A stretch of DNA of 64,000 bases from Thermincola carboxydiphila (GCA_016841725.1 JAENYP010000006.1:1-64000); one strand, 5' to 3'; numbered from the stretch's first letter, positions 44,576 to 53,475 are shown. The notes: generated from the sequence alone by a model not told the origin. Program-made: numbers and translations.

Positions 44576-45667
44576 TCATTCAATATATATATCATCTGCA
44601 CAGTTGTATGCATTTTCCGGCTGGAATGGTTCATTACAGGCATACCTGCCGGTGTTTAACACCGCAGTTCCCACCAAGCTGCGGAAAAACGGGATATCGG
44701 CGTTTTCTTCAATTACCCGGAACCGGTCTTTGTCAATGTGGTAAGTCATCATATAATTGACAGAAATCTCCGGCTCCTCAGCCATGACAAAAATGTTCCC
44801 CTGCTTTTTAAGTTTAAACAGGTATTCCAAAGGGTGTTTCTCTCCTCTGGGGAAGATAAAAAATCTTGCCTCGTACTCATCATGTGTCAGGCTCGCAAAG
44901 GGAATGTAGCCCAAGGGGATGTTTACGTTTTTGGCTGCAGGGATGGGTTTACCCGTAATTGTTTCATTCCCGAAGCTTATTTTGAGCTCACCATAAGCCA
45001 CGAAAACAGGGTTGTCCTCCCTGACAATTAAAAGGTAATAAAAGTAATCATCAAAGGATAATTCCTCTTTTAACACCACTTTCGCCTTATCCCCGTTATG
45101 AGGTTTTATCAGGAGTCTCAGCCGGGCCTGTCTCAGGATTGATTTAACGGAAACATTTACATAACTGGAGAGAAATGACACACTCCTCAGCATGACAGGA
45201 GGCGGAATCAGGGGACTCATCAGGTAATTCCCGAAAGGGTAAATGGTGTTTTTCAGCAGGTAGCGGTAAAACACCAAGATACCAAGTCCCATAAATATGG
45301 GCAGTAAATAGAACAGCAGGGATATGCTGAACGTCCACTGGAAGCCCAAGGTTAAAATGCTCATCCAGGATATTATTACCACAGCTATGGTTAAATTAAT
45401 ATACTGGATAATCAGGCGTCCGGGGGTATCGGGGAACAGGTAATGCATCTGATACTTTTCAATAAGCTTGTACATCTTTCCGGTAATATTGATATCACTT
45501 TGATAGGAGAGGTCAAGGAATTCCTCCAGGATGTCCTGAAGTCGTTCAACTCTCCGCTGTACTGTCAGGGAAACAAATATGCCCACAGAACCCAGCAGAG
45601 TTGTCAGGGCTGCGTTTATAGAAGTAAGGACACGTAAATATGACTGAGTATCAAACAATAACAACAC
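44576..45667 (-). CDS. Hypothetical membrane protein with a cytoplasmic beta-rich region
   Basis: A 363-residue protein. An N-terminal membrane helix is followed by a coiled-coil-like stretch (QRRVERLQDILEEFLDLSYQ), two further helices near 100-160, and a soluble C-terminal 200 residues with beta-strand character (EELSFDDYFYYLLIVREDN, GNIFVMAEEPEISVNYMMTY). GTG at 45667 follows the upstream gene by only 5 nt, so it is in the same operon. The family was not recognised. Confidence 0.6.
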   Translation of the reverse strand: MLLLFDTQSYLRVLTSINAALTTLLGSVGIFVSLTVQRRVERLQDILEEFLDLSYQSDINITGKMYKLIEKYQMHYLFPDTPGRLIIQYINLTIAVVIISWMSILTLGFQWTFSISLLFYLLPIFMGLGILVFYRYLLKNTIYPFGNYLMSPLIPPPVMLRSVSFLSSYVNVSVKSILRQARLRLLIKPHNGDKAKVVLKEELSFDDYFYYLLIVREDNPVFVAYGELKISFGNETITGKPIPAAKNVNIPLGYIPFASLTHDEYEARFFIFPRGEKHPLEYLFKLKKQGNIFVMAEEPEISVNYMMTYHIDKDRFRVIEENADIPFFRSLVGTAVLNTGRYACNEPFQPENAYNCADDIYIE

Positions 45668-45672
45668 CCCGG

Positions 45673-46284
45673 TTAAATTTCAAGGTTAAAGCGGGCATTT
45701 TTGGCTGCAGATGCAAGCTGCTTTTCGCCGTGTTCCAAGGCCTTGTTTTCCAGAATCCTCAGTGAAGACTGAGTATTTCCGGTGGGAAGCCCCTTAAGGG
45801 CGGCAATGCGTCCCATGCCTGCAGTGGAATCAATAATCTCCCGGCAGGCTTCGTAATAACCGTTTTGCACCAGAAAGGAACCGGCAGTGCGCAGGCACTC
45901 ACATATATAGTTCCAAACCTCTTCCGAGAAGGGGAAATCGGGCATCAGGCATCTGCCGAATATCATTCGGAGCCGGTACATATAAAGTTCTGCCATGGTT
46001 TCTTCGTTCTCCTCGCTGATTCGTGCCAGGAGATGTTTAAGCAGTTCATTGATACCTGTTATTATTTTGTCCAGGTGGCATTTGGCGATTTCTTCCATCA
46101 TGATTTCCTGGAAGCTGCTCAGCCCTTCAGGAGGCATCACAGGGGACAGCAGTTCCTCCGGCGAAGGGACAGCCTCCAATTTGGCCAAGTCTATGTAGCC
46201 ATTGTTATTGGCGGTTTGTGAGCGCTCCAGTTCTAACCTGATTTTGGCCAGGAACCTGTCTGTGTTTTCCATTACATGCACCAT
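45673..46284 (-). CDS. Hypothetical helical cytoplasmic protein
   Basis: A 203-residue, largely helical acidic protein: FLAKIRLELERSQ, then EEIAKCHLDKIITGINELLKHLLARI, and a C-terminal helical pair (NGYYEACREIIDSTAGMGR, LRILENKALEHGEKQL). It has no membrane segment and no known motif. The real start may be the ATG at 46272 (MENTDRFLAKI); neither start has a good ribosome site. It is the first gene of the operon that ends in the yidC-like gene. Confidence 0.55.
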   Translation of the reverse strand: MVHVMENTDRFLAKIRLELERSQTANNNGYIDLAKLEAVPSPEELLSPVMPPEGLSSFQEIMMEEIAKCHLDKIITGINELLKHLLARISEENEETMAELYMYRLRMIFGRCLMPDFPFSEEVWNYICECLRTAGSFLVQNGYYEACREIIDSTAGMGRIAALKGLPTGNTQSSLRILENKALEHGEKQLASAAKNARFNLEI

Positions 46285-46458
46285 AGGTAAATAATATTTT
46301 CTTCTATTATGTCAAAGGTTTGATAAAGGTATACCGCTGTCTGGACGGTCCTGTGAGATGAAAGCCGCAGCAGCAGGCGTTTTGCGGTTGGCAGGAATTT
46401 TTTTAGTGACAATAGAAAAATATAGTAATAATTAAAGAGCCGGAAATGGAGGAAGCAG

Positions 46459-47829
46459 ATGAGCCGGGAGATGGTTGTAAATCCGGGAGATCATATTGAA
46501 CTGAGGATAGATTCAGTTAATCACCAGGGGGAAGGTGTCGGAAGATACCGGGGCTTGGCGGTTTTTGTGCCCTTTACCGTCCCGGGAGAAGTGATTCTTG
46601 CTAAGATTAACATTGTTAAAAAAAACTTTGCCCAGGGTGAAATAGTTCAGGTTCTCTCTTTAAGTGAAAAGAGAATTGAGCCCAGGTGTCCGGTATTTGA
46701 AACCTGTGGCGGGTCAAAATTTCAGCACATGGACTACGGGCTGCAGCTTGAACTGAAGAAGCAGCTTGTTGAGGATTCCCTGAAGCGCATCGGGAGGATT
46801 ACCGGTGTCGAGGTCAGGCCGGTAATCGGGATGGAAAACCCGTGGGGTTACCGCAATAAGGCCCAGTTCCAGGTTGATATGATTAACGGTACAATAAAGC
46901 TGGGCTTCTTTGAAGAAGGCACCCATGTTCTGGTCCCGACAACAGACTGCCATTTGCTTGACGAGCAGGTACGGGGAATTGCTGCAGTTACCGAAGCGCT
47001 GCTGGATAAATTCCGGCTGTCTGTTTACAGCTTGGAAACCGGTAAGGGACTGCTGCGTCATGTGATTATCAGGAAGGGGTGGTTTACCTCAAAGGTGATG
47101 GTGGTCCTGGTAACTTCAGGTGAAAAGTTCCCGGAGGCTTTTACGATTGCCAGGGAGCTGCGGGCAAAAGTCCCGGTTGTGGTCTCGGTTGTCCGCAATA
47201 TTAACCACCAACCGACCCGGCAGGTATTTGGCCGGGAATCACAGGTCCTGTCAGGGCAGTCCACAATAACAGATCATATCGGGAAATATGTTTTCGCTAT
47301 CTCCCCGGCGTCATTTTTTCAGGTGAATTCCCAGCAGATAGAGATTTTGTATGCAAAAGCTCTTGAATATGCGGCTTTGACTGGAGAGGAAACAGTCCTG
47401 GATGTATACTGTGGAATTGGGACGATTTCACTGCTTTTGGCGGAAAGGGCCGGCCGGGTGATTGGCTATGAGGAGTCTGTACAAGCTGTGCATGATGCCG
47501 GGGCCAATGCCAGGATAAACAAGGTGACCAATGTGGAATTTGTCTCCGGCAGGGCTGAGGACCGCCTGCCCAGGCTTGCTGAGCAGGGTTTCAGGCCAGA
47601 TGTGATTGTAGTTGACCCGCCAAGGCAGGGTATTGATAAAAAGGCTCTACAGGCAATAGCTGATATGCAGCCGAAAAGGATGGTGTATATCTCCTGTGAC
47701 CCCGGCACATTAGCCAGGGACCTGCAGTTTTTGTCCCACCGGGGATACAGGGCGGTGGAAGTGCAGCCGGTGGATATGTTTCCGCAGACGAGCCACACAG
47801 AATCAGTTTGCTTGATTGAGAGGGCATAA
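46459..47829 (+). CDS. 23S rRNA (uracil-5)-methyltransferase RlmD/RumA-like
   Basis: A 456-residue enzyme that methylates uracil C5 in rRNA. The N-terminal TRAM domain contains RIDSVNHQGEGVGRYRGLAVFV. Three Fe-S ligands are in CPVFETCGG, with a further Cys in TTDCHL. The methyltransferase domain has LDVYCGIGTISLLLAERAG, GYEESVQAVHDAGANAR and VVDPPRQGID, and the catalytic Cys lies in YISCDPGTLARDL. Its C-terminus is FPQTSHTESVCLIERA. GGAGGAAG precedes the ATG. Two RlmD-tail-like relics of a different sequence lie 1.1 and 5 kb downstream. Confidence 0.93.
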   Translation: MSREMVVNPGDHIELRIDSVNHQGEGVGRYRGLAVFVPFTVPGEVILAKINIVKKNFAQGEIVQVLSLSEKRIEPRCPVFETCGGSKFQHMDYGLQLELKKQLVEDSLKRIGRITGVEVRPVIGMENPWGYRNKAQFQVDMINGTIKLGFFEEGTHVLVPTTDCHLLDEQVRGIAAVTEALLDKFRLSVYSLETGKGLLRHVIIRKGWFTSKVMVVLVTSGEKFPEAFTIARELRAKVPVVVSVVRNINHQPTRQVFGRESQVLSGQSTITDHIGKYVFAISPASFFQVNSQQIEILYAKALEYAALTGEETVLDVYCGIGTISLLLAERAGRVIGYEESVQAVHDAGANARINKVTNVEFVSGRAEDRLPRLAEQGFRPDVIVVDPPRQGIDKKALQAIADMQPKRMVYISCDPGTLARDLQFLSHRGYRAVEVQPVDMFPQTSHTESVCLIERA

Positions 47830-48022
47830 AGCCTTGTAAATAAAGGGTTTACGCGGTTTGAAGCTTCGAGGATTGTATAGGTATCCTTGAGGAGATAAAA
47901 AAGATGACATTGATAAATACTTGTGTTACAGACTGTTTGTTTTTCATGTGAACCCATATAATATCACCATAAGTTCTGTCAAAAGTCCTTATTAATAAAT
48001 ATTTAAAAGGGAGAATAGAATC

Positions 48023-48937
48023 ATGGTTATTAAGCAAGTTTACGATGAAGAAAGCGTTCAAAATGTTGGTCCTTCGAAAATCAAAATAGTTTACCAGCGT
48101 TTCGGTAATCCTGCCCTTACACCTGTCTTATTGATGATGGGTGCCGGCGCACAGATGATTGCGTGGCCTGAAGGTTTCTGTATAGAGTTGGCTAGCCTTG
48201 GTCTGCATCCCATAAGGTTTGATAATAGAGATACTGGACTATCTACACACTTCGATAATGCTCCAATACCAGACTTTTCTGCGGTACAATCCGGGAATTT
48301 TTCTACAGTTACCTATACGATTTCTGATATGGCAGCAGACACAGTTGGTCTAATGGATGCACTTGGATTCGATAGTGTACACCTTGTTGGTGCATCAATG
48401 GGCGGAATGATTGCCCAGACTGTTGCTATAGAATATCCGGAAAGGGTTAGGTCGCTGACTTCTATGATGTCCACTACCGGAGATCCTTCCGTGGGGCAGC
48501 CCGACTACGCAGCTTTGGCTAATTTAGGAGAACCTCCAAGTAATGACAGACAAGGCTTTATTGATTGGCAGGTTCGATCGCTAAAAGCGATTGGGTCTCC
48601 GAAATACCCTTTAGATGAAATTGTTGCTGCCGAGAATGCAGGACGCGCGTGGGATCGTGATCATGATCCACTAAGTATGTTACGGCAGGCTGTGGCGGTT
48701 CTAAAATCAGGTGACCGCACAGAAAAGCTCCACTCTTTACGTATACCTACGCTTGTAATCCATGGTGAAAGTGACAAGATGATTGATGTTAGTGGGGGAC
48801 GGGCCACTGCGGAGGCCATAACAGGCGCAGAACTGATAACCTATGAAGGGATGGGGCACGGCCTACCAAAGCCTTTGTGGACAGAGTTCGCCAAGCAAAT
48901 TGCCAACCTTATACACCGAGCAGAGTCATCCCGATAA
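48023..48937 (+). CDS. Alpha/beta-fold hydrolase
   Basis: A 304-residue serine hydrolase. The oxyanion region is LLMMGAGAQMIAWPEGF. The nucleophile elbow is GASMGGM (Ser about 124, after SVHLV), the acid lies in IPTLVIHGESDKMIDV, and the His in EGMGHGLP. This DoxA/aclacinomycin-methylesterase-like group acts on various esters or lactones; the substrate is unknown. An AAAGGGAGA site precedes the ATG. It stands between rlmD and the mobile-element region and may be part of the acquired segment. Confidence 0.88.
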   Translation: MVIKQVYDEESVQNVGPSKIKIVYQRFGNPALTPVLLMMGAGAQMIAWPEGFCIELASLGLHPIRFDNRDTGLSTHFDNAPIPDFSAVQSGNFSTVTYTISDMAADTVGLMDALGFDSVHLVGASMGGMIAQTVAIEYPERVRSLTSMMSTTGDPSVGQPDYAALANLGEPPSNDRQGFIDWQVRSLKAIGSPKYPLDEIVAAENAGRAWDRDHDPLSMLRQAVAVLKSGDRTEKLHSLRIPTLVIHGESDKMIDVSGGRATAEAITGAELITYEGMGHGLPKPLWTEFAKQIANLIHRAESSR

Positions 48938-48960
48938 ATTTCCTGCCGCCAAGACCCCAC

Positions 48961-49037
48961 CAGGTTCAAACGGCATCTTTTTTGTACCCTCAAGGCATGT
49001 TGAGGCCGTAATCCTGTTGCAACGGCGAAATACCTGA
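48961..49037 (+). repeat. RlmD/RumA C-terminus-like relic, copy 1 (candidate att remnant)
   Basis: In one frame the sequence ends GIFFVPSRHVEAVILLQRRNT, which resembles the conserved end of RumA-type methyltransferases (FPxTSHVExVVLLxR). About 60 nt are closely similar to 52873-52945, and a CCTCA/TGAGG hairpin lies in the core. It is not a copy of this genome's own rlmD end (SHTESVCLIERA). Some integrative elements with large serine recombinases insert into the 3' end of rumA, so this may be an attachment-site remnant. Confidence 0.55.
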
Positions 49038-49078
49038 TAAAAAGAGGGCTTGCGGGATTATAGATGAAAATATGTTTT

Positions 49079-49112
49079 GACGTGGGAGGATGCTTTCACG
49101 TCTTTTCTTTTT
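49079..49112 (+). repeat. Hairpin directly upstream of recombinase relic A
   Basis: GACGTG/CACGTC around GGAGGATGCTTT, followed by TTTTCTTTTT. The same unit, almost base for base, lies at 54620-54650 before recombinase relic B. It is a shared module, terminator-like in form. Confidence 0.8.
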
Positions 49113-49164
49113 GGTAGAATATAAATGGGATTACCTGTTTTACATATACGACAAAGGAAGGCAA

Positions 49165-50066
49165 ATGAAAAATGTAAGGATCATACCGGGAAAGCGGCGA
49201 AGGGCAAAATTGATTACATCATCACAAAGTCAATCAGCAGGGTGTCAAGAGATACCTTGGAGGTTTTGAAAATTATAAGATTTTTAAGAGAGCGAGGGAT
49301 CAATATGTATTTTGAAAATGAGAAGCTGGATTTGATCAATGTGGATAAGGAATTTGAGATTACGTTGAGGGGTATGCTGGCACAGGACGAAAGCAGGAAT
49401 ACCACCGAGAATATTCAGTGGGGGTTTCAACGCAAGTTTGAAAAGGGAGATATCTTCACAAAGTATAAGAATTTTATGGGATATGCCTGCGTAGGCGGGG
49501 AGATTTTCATTGTACAAAAGACCTTTACGGAAGATTTTATGACAGGTAAAAAAGTTCAGAATATAGGACAACGCAGTCGGTATTATGTAAGGGACAGCCA
49601 TCCGGCGATTGTCTCTACCGAAATATATGATAAGGTTCAGGAAGAAATGGCACGGCGTGTAAGATTAGTGCATAAAGAAGATGGCACAGTAGAAGCCAGC
49701 ACCAGTAAATATAACGGAAAATACCTTTTGTGGAATTTACTTGTGTGCGGTAATTGTGGAGCATCTTATCGGAGAAGAACGGAACAAGGCAAAGTCGTCT
49801 GGAGATGTGCGACAAGGGTTGAAAAAGGAAAAGCGGCGTGCATGGATTCTCCCACATTGAATGAAGAGTGGGTTCAGAACGTTTTAGGCAAAATGGTTTG
49901 TGAGAACGGCATTTATGATGAAGAGATAATTAGAAATAACGTTGAAGAGATTCTGATTTTTAAAGAGCATTTAGAAATCTGCTGCAGGGACGAAACAGCA
50001 GCCTTTCGGGAATATTGTTTGCAAATAGAGGATGGCGGAATAAAAAGCTCTATTATTGTTACCTAA
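49165..50066 (+). pseudogene. Large serine recombinase relic A
   Basis: A GGAAGG site and ATG at 49165 begin KNVRIIP, after which the frame shifts and about 75 codons including the catalytic YxRVS serine are missing. Homology resumes with KGKIDYIITKSISRVSRDTL (resolvase domain end) and FRKFEKGDIFTKYKNFMGY-like sequence. About 60 codons of the recombinase domain are lost after GEIFIV, and the zinc-ribbon region (CGNCGASYRRR...C...C) and C-terminal helix follow intact. The protein cannot be catalytic. It once mediated site-specific integration of a mobile element. Confidence 0.88.
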
Positions 50067-50125
50067 ATATGGTATAACCTGAATATGGTATAATAAGTAA
50101 AAAAAGATTTTAATTAAAATCATTC

Positions 50126-50157
50126 AATTGAGCCATGCAGATTTGTATGGCTCAATT
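50126..50157. terminator. Hairpin after recombinase relic A
   Basis: AATTGAGCCAT and ATGGCTCAATT pair perfectly around a 10-nt loop. There is no long T run, so it may be an element end rather than a terminator. Two AATATGGTATAA direct repeats precede it (about 50066-50095). Confidence 0.5.
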
Positions 50158-50315
50158 AGATAAATAATGAAAAATCAATTTCCCTGACCAATGACGGCGG
50201 GAAAATACGCTTCAAACTCCAGTATGAGAAACTAGCCTTAAATTTATGAACTAACAGCATAATTTATAGGCTTTTTTGGTAAAATAATGGACATAAAAAA
50301 GTTAAAGGAGTATCA

Positions 50316-51509
50316 ATGGTGCAAATGGTATTTTTCGATAAAATCCTGAACCGCCTGCCTGAAGACGCTGTAGCCATCAACTACTGGGACGGGACATATA
50401 AACAGTACGGAGAGGGCCAGCCAAAATTTACTTTAAAAATAAACAAGCCTCTTTCCACATACAAAGTAGCAAAAGACCCCGTCCTGGAGCTGGGAGAAGC
50501 TTATATGGACGGAGTCATCGATGTAGAAGGAGACCTGACTGATGTTATCAAATGTGTTTTCGAGAACCAGAACCGTTTACTTTCCATGCCGTCCGGCAAA
50601 TTGGCCAAACAGGTGTTTTTCAGGGTAAACAAGCGCAGTTCATGGAGCAGCCGGAAAAAAGATGTTCAGTACCATTACGACCTTGGTAATGATTTTTTCG
50701 CTCTATGGCTGGATGAGACCATGAGCTATTCCTGTGCGTATTTTAACAGCCCTGAGAATACTTTAGAGGAAGCACAGTTACAAAAGATTGACCATATCCT
50801 GAAAAAGCTGCAGCTAAGACCGGGGCAGACCCTGCTGGATATCGGCAGCGGGTGGGGGTGGCTGATCATCCGGGCCGCCCAGCAGTATCAGGTGAAGGCT
50901 CTGGGGATTACTTTAAGCGAGGAACAGTATCAGAAGACAAAAGAGCGCATATCTGAATTAGGTTTGAAGGAATTAGTTGACGTACAACTGGTTGATTACC
51001 GAGAGCTTGCCGCCGGTAACCGGACCTTTGACCGGGTGGCCAGTGTGGGCATGCTGGAGCATGTGGGTAAAGCCAACCTTGGGCAGTATATGGAGGCTGT
51101 CCGGAAATTCCTTAAACCAGGGGGCCTTGCTCTGATTCACAGTATCACTCATCTCACTGAGGGAGAACCGAACAACTGGATAAAAAAACATATCTTTCCG
51201 GGCGGCTATGTACCTTCGCTCAGAGAAATGGTCTGGCTGCTGCCGGAACACGGATTGCATCTTCTGGATATCGAAAGCCTAAGAATGCATTACGCCATGA
51301 CCCTGGATCGCTGGGCAGAAGGGTTCGAAAAGAATTACGACCGGGTACGACAGGAACGTGGCGAGCGTTTTGCCCGCATGTGGCGGCTGTACCTTCGTTC
51401 CTGTGCTGAATCGTTCCGGACTACGGGCTTGGATATACACCAAATATTGGTATCCAAAGGCCTCAACAACAGCCTGCCTTTGACCAGGCAGCACCTGTAC
51501 CATGCCTGA
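50316..51509 (+). CDS. cfa: Cyclopropane-fatty-acyl-phospholipid synthase
   Basis: A 397-residue SAM-dependent enzyme that adds a methylene bridge to unsaturated acyl chains of membrane phospholipids. The N-terminal lipid-binding domain (residues 1-120) is followed by the methyltransferase domain with VQYHYDLGNDFFALWLDETMSYSCAYF. Motif I is LLDIGSGWGWLIIRAA, and DRVASVGMLEHVG carries the bicarbonate-site Glu. IHSITH and FPGGYVPSL are also typical. AAAGGAG precedes the ATG. It is a single gene inside the mobile-relic region, so it may be cargo. Confidence 0.95.
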   Translation: MVQMVFFDKILNRLPEDAVAINYWDGTYKQYGEGQPKFTLKINKPLSTYKVAKDPVLELGEAYMDGVIDVEGDLTDVIKCVFENQNRLLSMPSGKLAKQVFFRVNKRSSWSSRKKDVQYHYDLGNDFFALWLDETMSYSCAYFNSPENTLEEAQLQKIDHILKKLQLRPGQTLLDIGSGWGWLIIRAAQQYQVKALGITLSEEQYQKTKERISELGLKELVDVQLVDYRELAAGNRTFDRVASVGMLEHVGKANLGQYMEAVRKFLKPGGLALIHSITHLTEGEPNNWIKKHIFPGGYVPSLREMVWLLPEHGLHLLDIESLRMHYAMTLDRWAEGFEKNYDRVRQERGERFARMWRLYLRSCAESFRTTGLDIHQILVSKGLNNSLPLTRQHLYHA

Positions 51510-51665
51510 CATTCTGGCAGTATTCGTCACAAAAGCTTCAACTCCATGGGATACAATGAAGTAGCAGTCAAAATGATTCTAAAAAGGTGTTGATGAATCG
51601 ACAATGATGAAATCGCCAACTTAAAATAGCTATCACACTGAAATGAATATTTTTTGTATTAACCC

Positions 51666-51719
51666 TTGACATGAAACCTTATGGTGTCATATAATTAAAA
51701 TGAAACCATAAGGTTTCAT
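51666..51719 (+). promoter_or_regulatory. Promoter and two operator palindromes of the AHSA1-ArsR operon
   Basis: TTGACA (51666-51671) and TATAAT (51690-51695), with an 18-bp spacer, form a near-consensus promoter. The spacer is filled by ATGAAACCTTATGGTGTCAT (51671-51690), and a second site, ATGAAACCATAAGGTTTCAT, lies at 51700-51719 with perfect 8-bp arms. The centres are 29 bp apart. Both sites would block RNA polymerase when bound, consistent with autorepression by the ArsR protein encoded at 52169. Confidence 0.85.
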
Positions 51720-51747
51720 TTTAAAACTTTTAAAAGGAGGTGAATAA

Positions 51748-52200
51748 ATGGAAAGTAATCAAAAAAGACTGCCGGATATTTTCCGTTCTATCAAAATTGA
51801 TGCCGATATACAAAAAGTCTGGCAAGCTGTCTCAACGTCTAAAGGTTTATCAAGCTGGTTAATGCCGTGTACACTTGAAGCAAAGCTTGGTAACTGCTTT
51901 ACACTTAAGAGGGAGCCTATGGGTGAATGGGATGGCACAATTCAATGTGTAGTCAAGGAATTGGAACCACCATATAAAATTGGGTTTACATGGAGTGGTA
52001 ACGGCTTAGAGCATTATGTGTCCTTTCAACTTAAGCCGGCTAATGGTGGAACACAATTTATTTTAATCCATTCCGGATGGCTTGAAGGCACAGAACAGAT
52101 TCGCAATACTATGTATGATGGCTGGGGACATATTCTGGACGGGTTTAAACAATCGCAAGAGGCAGGTGATGAGCATAATGAAAGCCCGGGTACAAAATGA
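51748..52200 (+). CDS. SRPBCC (AHSA1-type) domain protein
   Basis: A 150-residue START-like protein: IDADIQKVWQAVSTSKGLSSWLMPC at the start, GEWDGTIQCVVKELEPPYKIGFTW in the middle, and a C-terminal helix with GWGHILDGFKQSQ. These bind hydrophobic ligands in a deep cavity; AHSA1-like versions paired with ArsR regulators are widespread and poorly characterised. AAAGGAGGTG precedes the ATG. Its end overlaps the ArsR gene by 32 nt, implying coupled translation. It is transcribed from a promoter with two operator palindromes. Confidence 0.88.
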   Translation: MESNQKRLPDIFRSIKIDADIQKVWQAVSTSKGLSSWLMPCTLEAKLGNCFTLKREPMGEWDGTIQCVVKELEPPYKIGFTWSGNGLEHYVSFQLKPANGGTQFILIHSGWLEGTEQIRNTMYDGWGHILDGFKQSQEAGDEHNESPGTK

Positions 52201-52501
52201 TGTTTTCTTTGCAATTGCCGACCCAACCCGCAGAAGAATATTGGATATGCTTACTTGTGGTAATTTGGCTCTTAAAGATATTTCAAGCAACTTTCCTATT
52301 ACACGGACAGCGGTATCAAAGCATCTGAGGATCTTAGAAGAAGCAGATCTAATAGGATCAAAAAAAATTGGCAGGGAAACAATTTATCAAATATTTCCAA
52401 AACCGCTGATTGAGGTACAGGAGTGGCTTAAAACCTATTCAGAGTTTTGGGATAAAAAACTCAATGATTTAAAAATTTTTGTAGAAAATAATGACTTATA
52501 A
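52169..52501 (+). CDS. ArsR-family repressor (AHSA1-linked)
   Basis: A 110-residue winged-helix protein: VFFAIADPTRRRILDMLTCGNLALKDISS, then the recognition helix ITRTAVSKHLRILEEADLI and the wing IGRETIYQIFPKPL. It lacks the CxC metal site of true arsenic sensors, as expected for the SRPBCC-linked subgroup. The start is ATG 52169 (AGAGG 6 nt before) or ATG 52178 (AGGTGA 8 nt before). It probably binds the ATGAAACC palindromes upstream of the operon and represses both genes. Confidence 0.9.
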   Translation: MSIMKARVQNDVFFAIADPTRRRILDMLTCGNLALKDISSNFPITRTAVSKHLRILEEADLIGSKKIGRETIYQIFPKPLIEVQEWLKTYSEFWDKKLNDLKIFVENNDL

Positions 52502-52531
52502 TATCTAAAATATTGAAAGGAATGTTGATAT

Positions 52532-52762
52532 ATGAACCAAGGTCAAGAATTGTTTTATAATTTTTTTATTGAACGAGTAAAGGATGACAACAAGGAAGAA
52601 GCCAAATCACTGTTAGAGGATAGTTTTGAAAAACAAGCTGAAGGGACATTCGATAGAACCTATTTTCAGGAAATAATGCCTAAGTTTTTTGCAATAGTAA
52701 AACCTGAAGCAGTAGAAGAAGTCAAGAAAGCGATGGACCACTTTGCATCAAGTTTAAAATAA
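52532..52762 (+). CDS. Small hypothetical protein
   Basis: A 76-residue, charged helical protein (EELFYNFFIERVKDD-like start, then SLLEDSFEKQAEGTFDRTYFQEIMPKFFAIVKPE, interrupted by no motif known to me). GAAAGGA precedes the ATG. It lies 30 nt after the ArsR gene in the same direction, so it belongs to the same operon, and a terminator follows it. Confidence 0.65.
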   Translation: MNQGQELFYNFFIERVKDDNKEEAKSLLEDSFEKQAEGTFDRTYFQEIMPKFFAIVKPEAVEEVKKAMDHFASSLK

Positions 52763-52775
52763 AAGTGTAATGAGC

Positions 52776-52811
52776 GGGCGTATTACTGAACGAAGATGCG
52801 TCCGTTTTTAT
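52776..52811 (+). terminator. Intrinsic terminator of the AHSA1-ArsR operon
   Basis: CGGGCG and CGTCCG (one G-U) pair around an AT-rich loop and are followed by TTTTTA. Confidence 0.65.
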
Positions 52812-52872
52812 ATGCCCATGAATCGTCAAGACAGATTTTCAATAATAAACCCTACCACCAAGGAGCTACCAG

Positions 52873-52945
52873 CTTCAACCGGCATCCTTTTTGTATCCTC
52901 AAGGCATGTGGAGGCCGTAGTATTGATGTCAAGGGTGGAGAAGTG
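52873..52945 (+). repeat. RlmD/RumA C-terminus-like relic, copy 2 (candidate att remnant)
   Basis: The frame reads GILFVSSRHVEAVVLMSRVEK and stops; it parallels copy 1 at 48961. The run TCCTCAAGGCATGTGGAGG differs from copy 1 at only a few positions. The two copies point the same way and bracket 3.9 kb that includes relic recombinase A, cfa and the AHSA1-ArsR operon. Confidence 0.55.
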
Positions 52946-53113
52946 AGCGTGTCAAAAACCAGTAAATAAGCCATTCGTGCGATTTTGACATCCAAAGCGT
53001 AAGCCAGAAAATCATCATTTTATCGGTTCGTGGAAACAATATATAGTTGAGGTAGGTCGCAATTGTAGAATCTATTGCACTTATAACCCAAATGAATGTA
53101 GAGGATGATATTT

Positions 53114-53437
53114 ATGGAAATCTTTGGTTTAATAGCATTTGTATTAGTTTTAGGCAATTCTTCAAAGTTTAATAAACTTGAAAGGGAAATTAAGTTTTTA
53201 AAGGAAAATCGTAGGGGGAAGAGTGAAATGACAAAACTAATAAGTGATTTAAAAGGACAAAAATGTATAATTAGATGTGAGGAGTTACATCCATTTACAG
53301 GGAAAAAAGTAAGTATTGAATGCGAAATATGTGATGTTGATAATGAATGGGTTAAGGGAACTTTCGTAGATAAAAAGGGAATTTCCAAGACCAAAATAAT
53401 ACGTTTAGAAAACATTTATGATATTGAATTGCTATAA
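53114..53437 (+). CDS. Small membrane-anchored hypothetical protein
   Basis: A 107-residue protein with one N-terminal helix (EIFGLIAFVLVLGNSS), a short coiled-coil (KFNKLEREIKFLKEN), and a C-terminal beta-rich domain (LISDLKGQKCIIRCEEL to IIRLENIYDIELL). Similar short proteins occur in Bacillus and Clostridium with no known role. ATG at 53114 has GAGG 9 nt upstream and is preferred over the one at 53105. Confidence 0.65.
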   Translation: MEIFGLIAFVLVLGNSSKFNKLEREIKFLKENRRGKSEMTKLISDLKGQKCIIRCEELHPFTGKKVSIECEICDVDNEWVKGTFVDKKGISKTKIIRLENIYDIELL

Positions 53438-53475
53438 ACTTTCATGCGCGGCTCTCCTATTTAACTGTGAAGTAT

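Noticed and set aside
45144-46198. Plus- and minus-strand short frames opposite the 44576-46284 genes
   Set aside because: Overlap longer, better supported genes in another frame.
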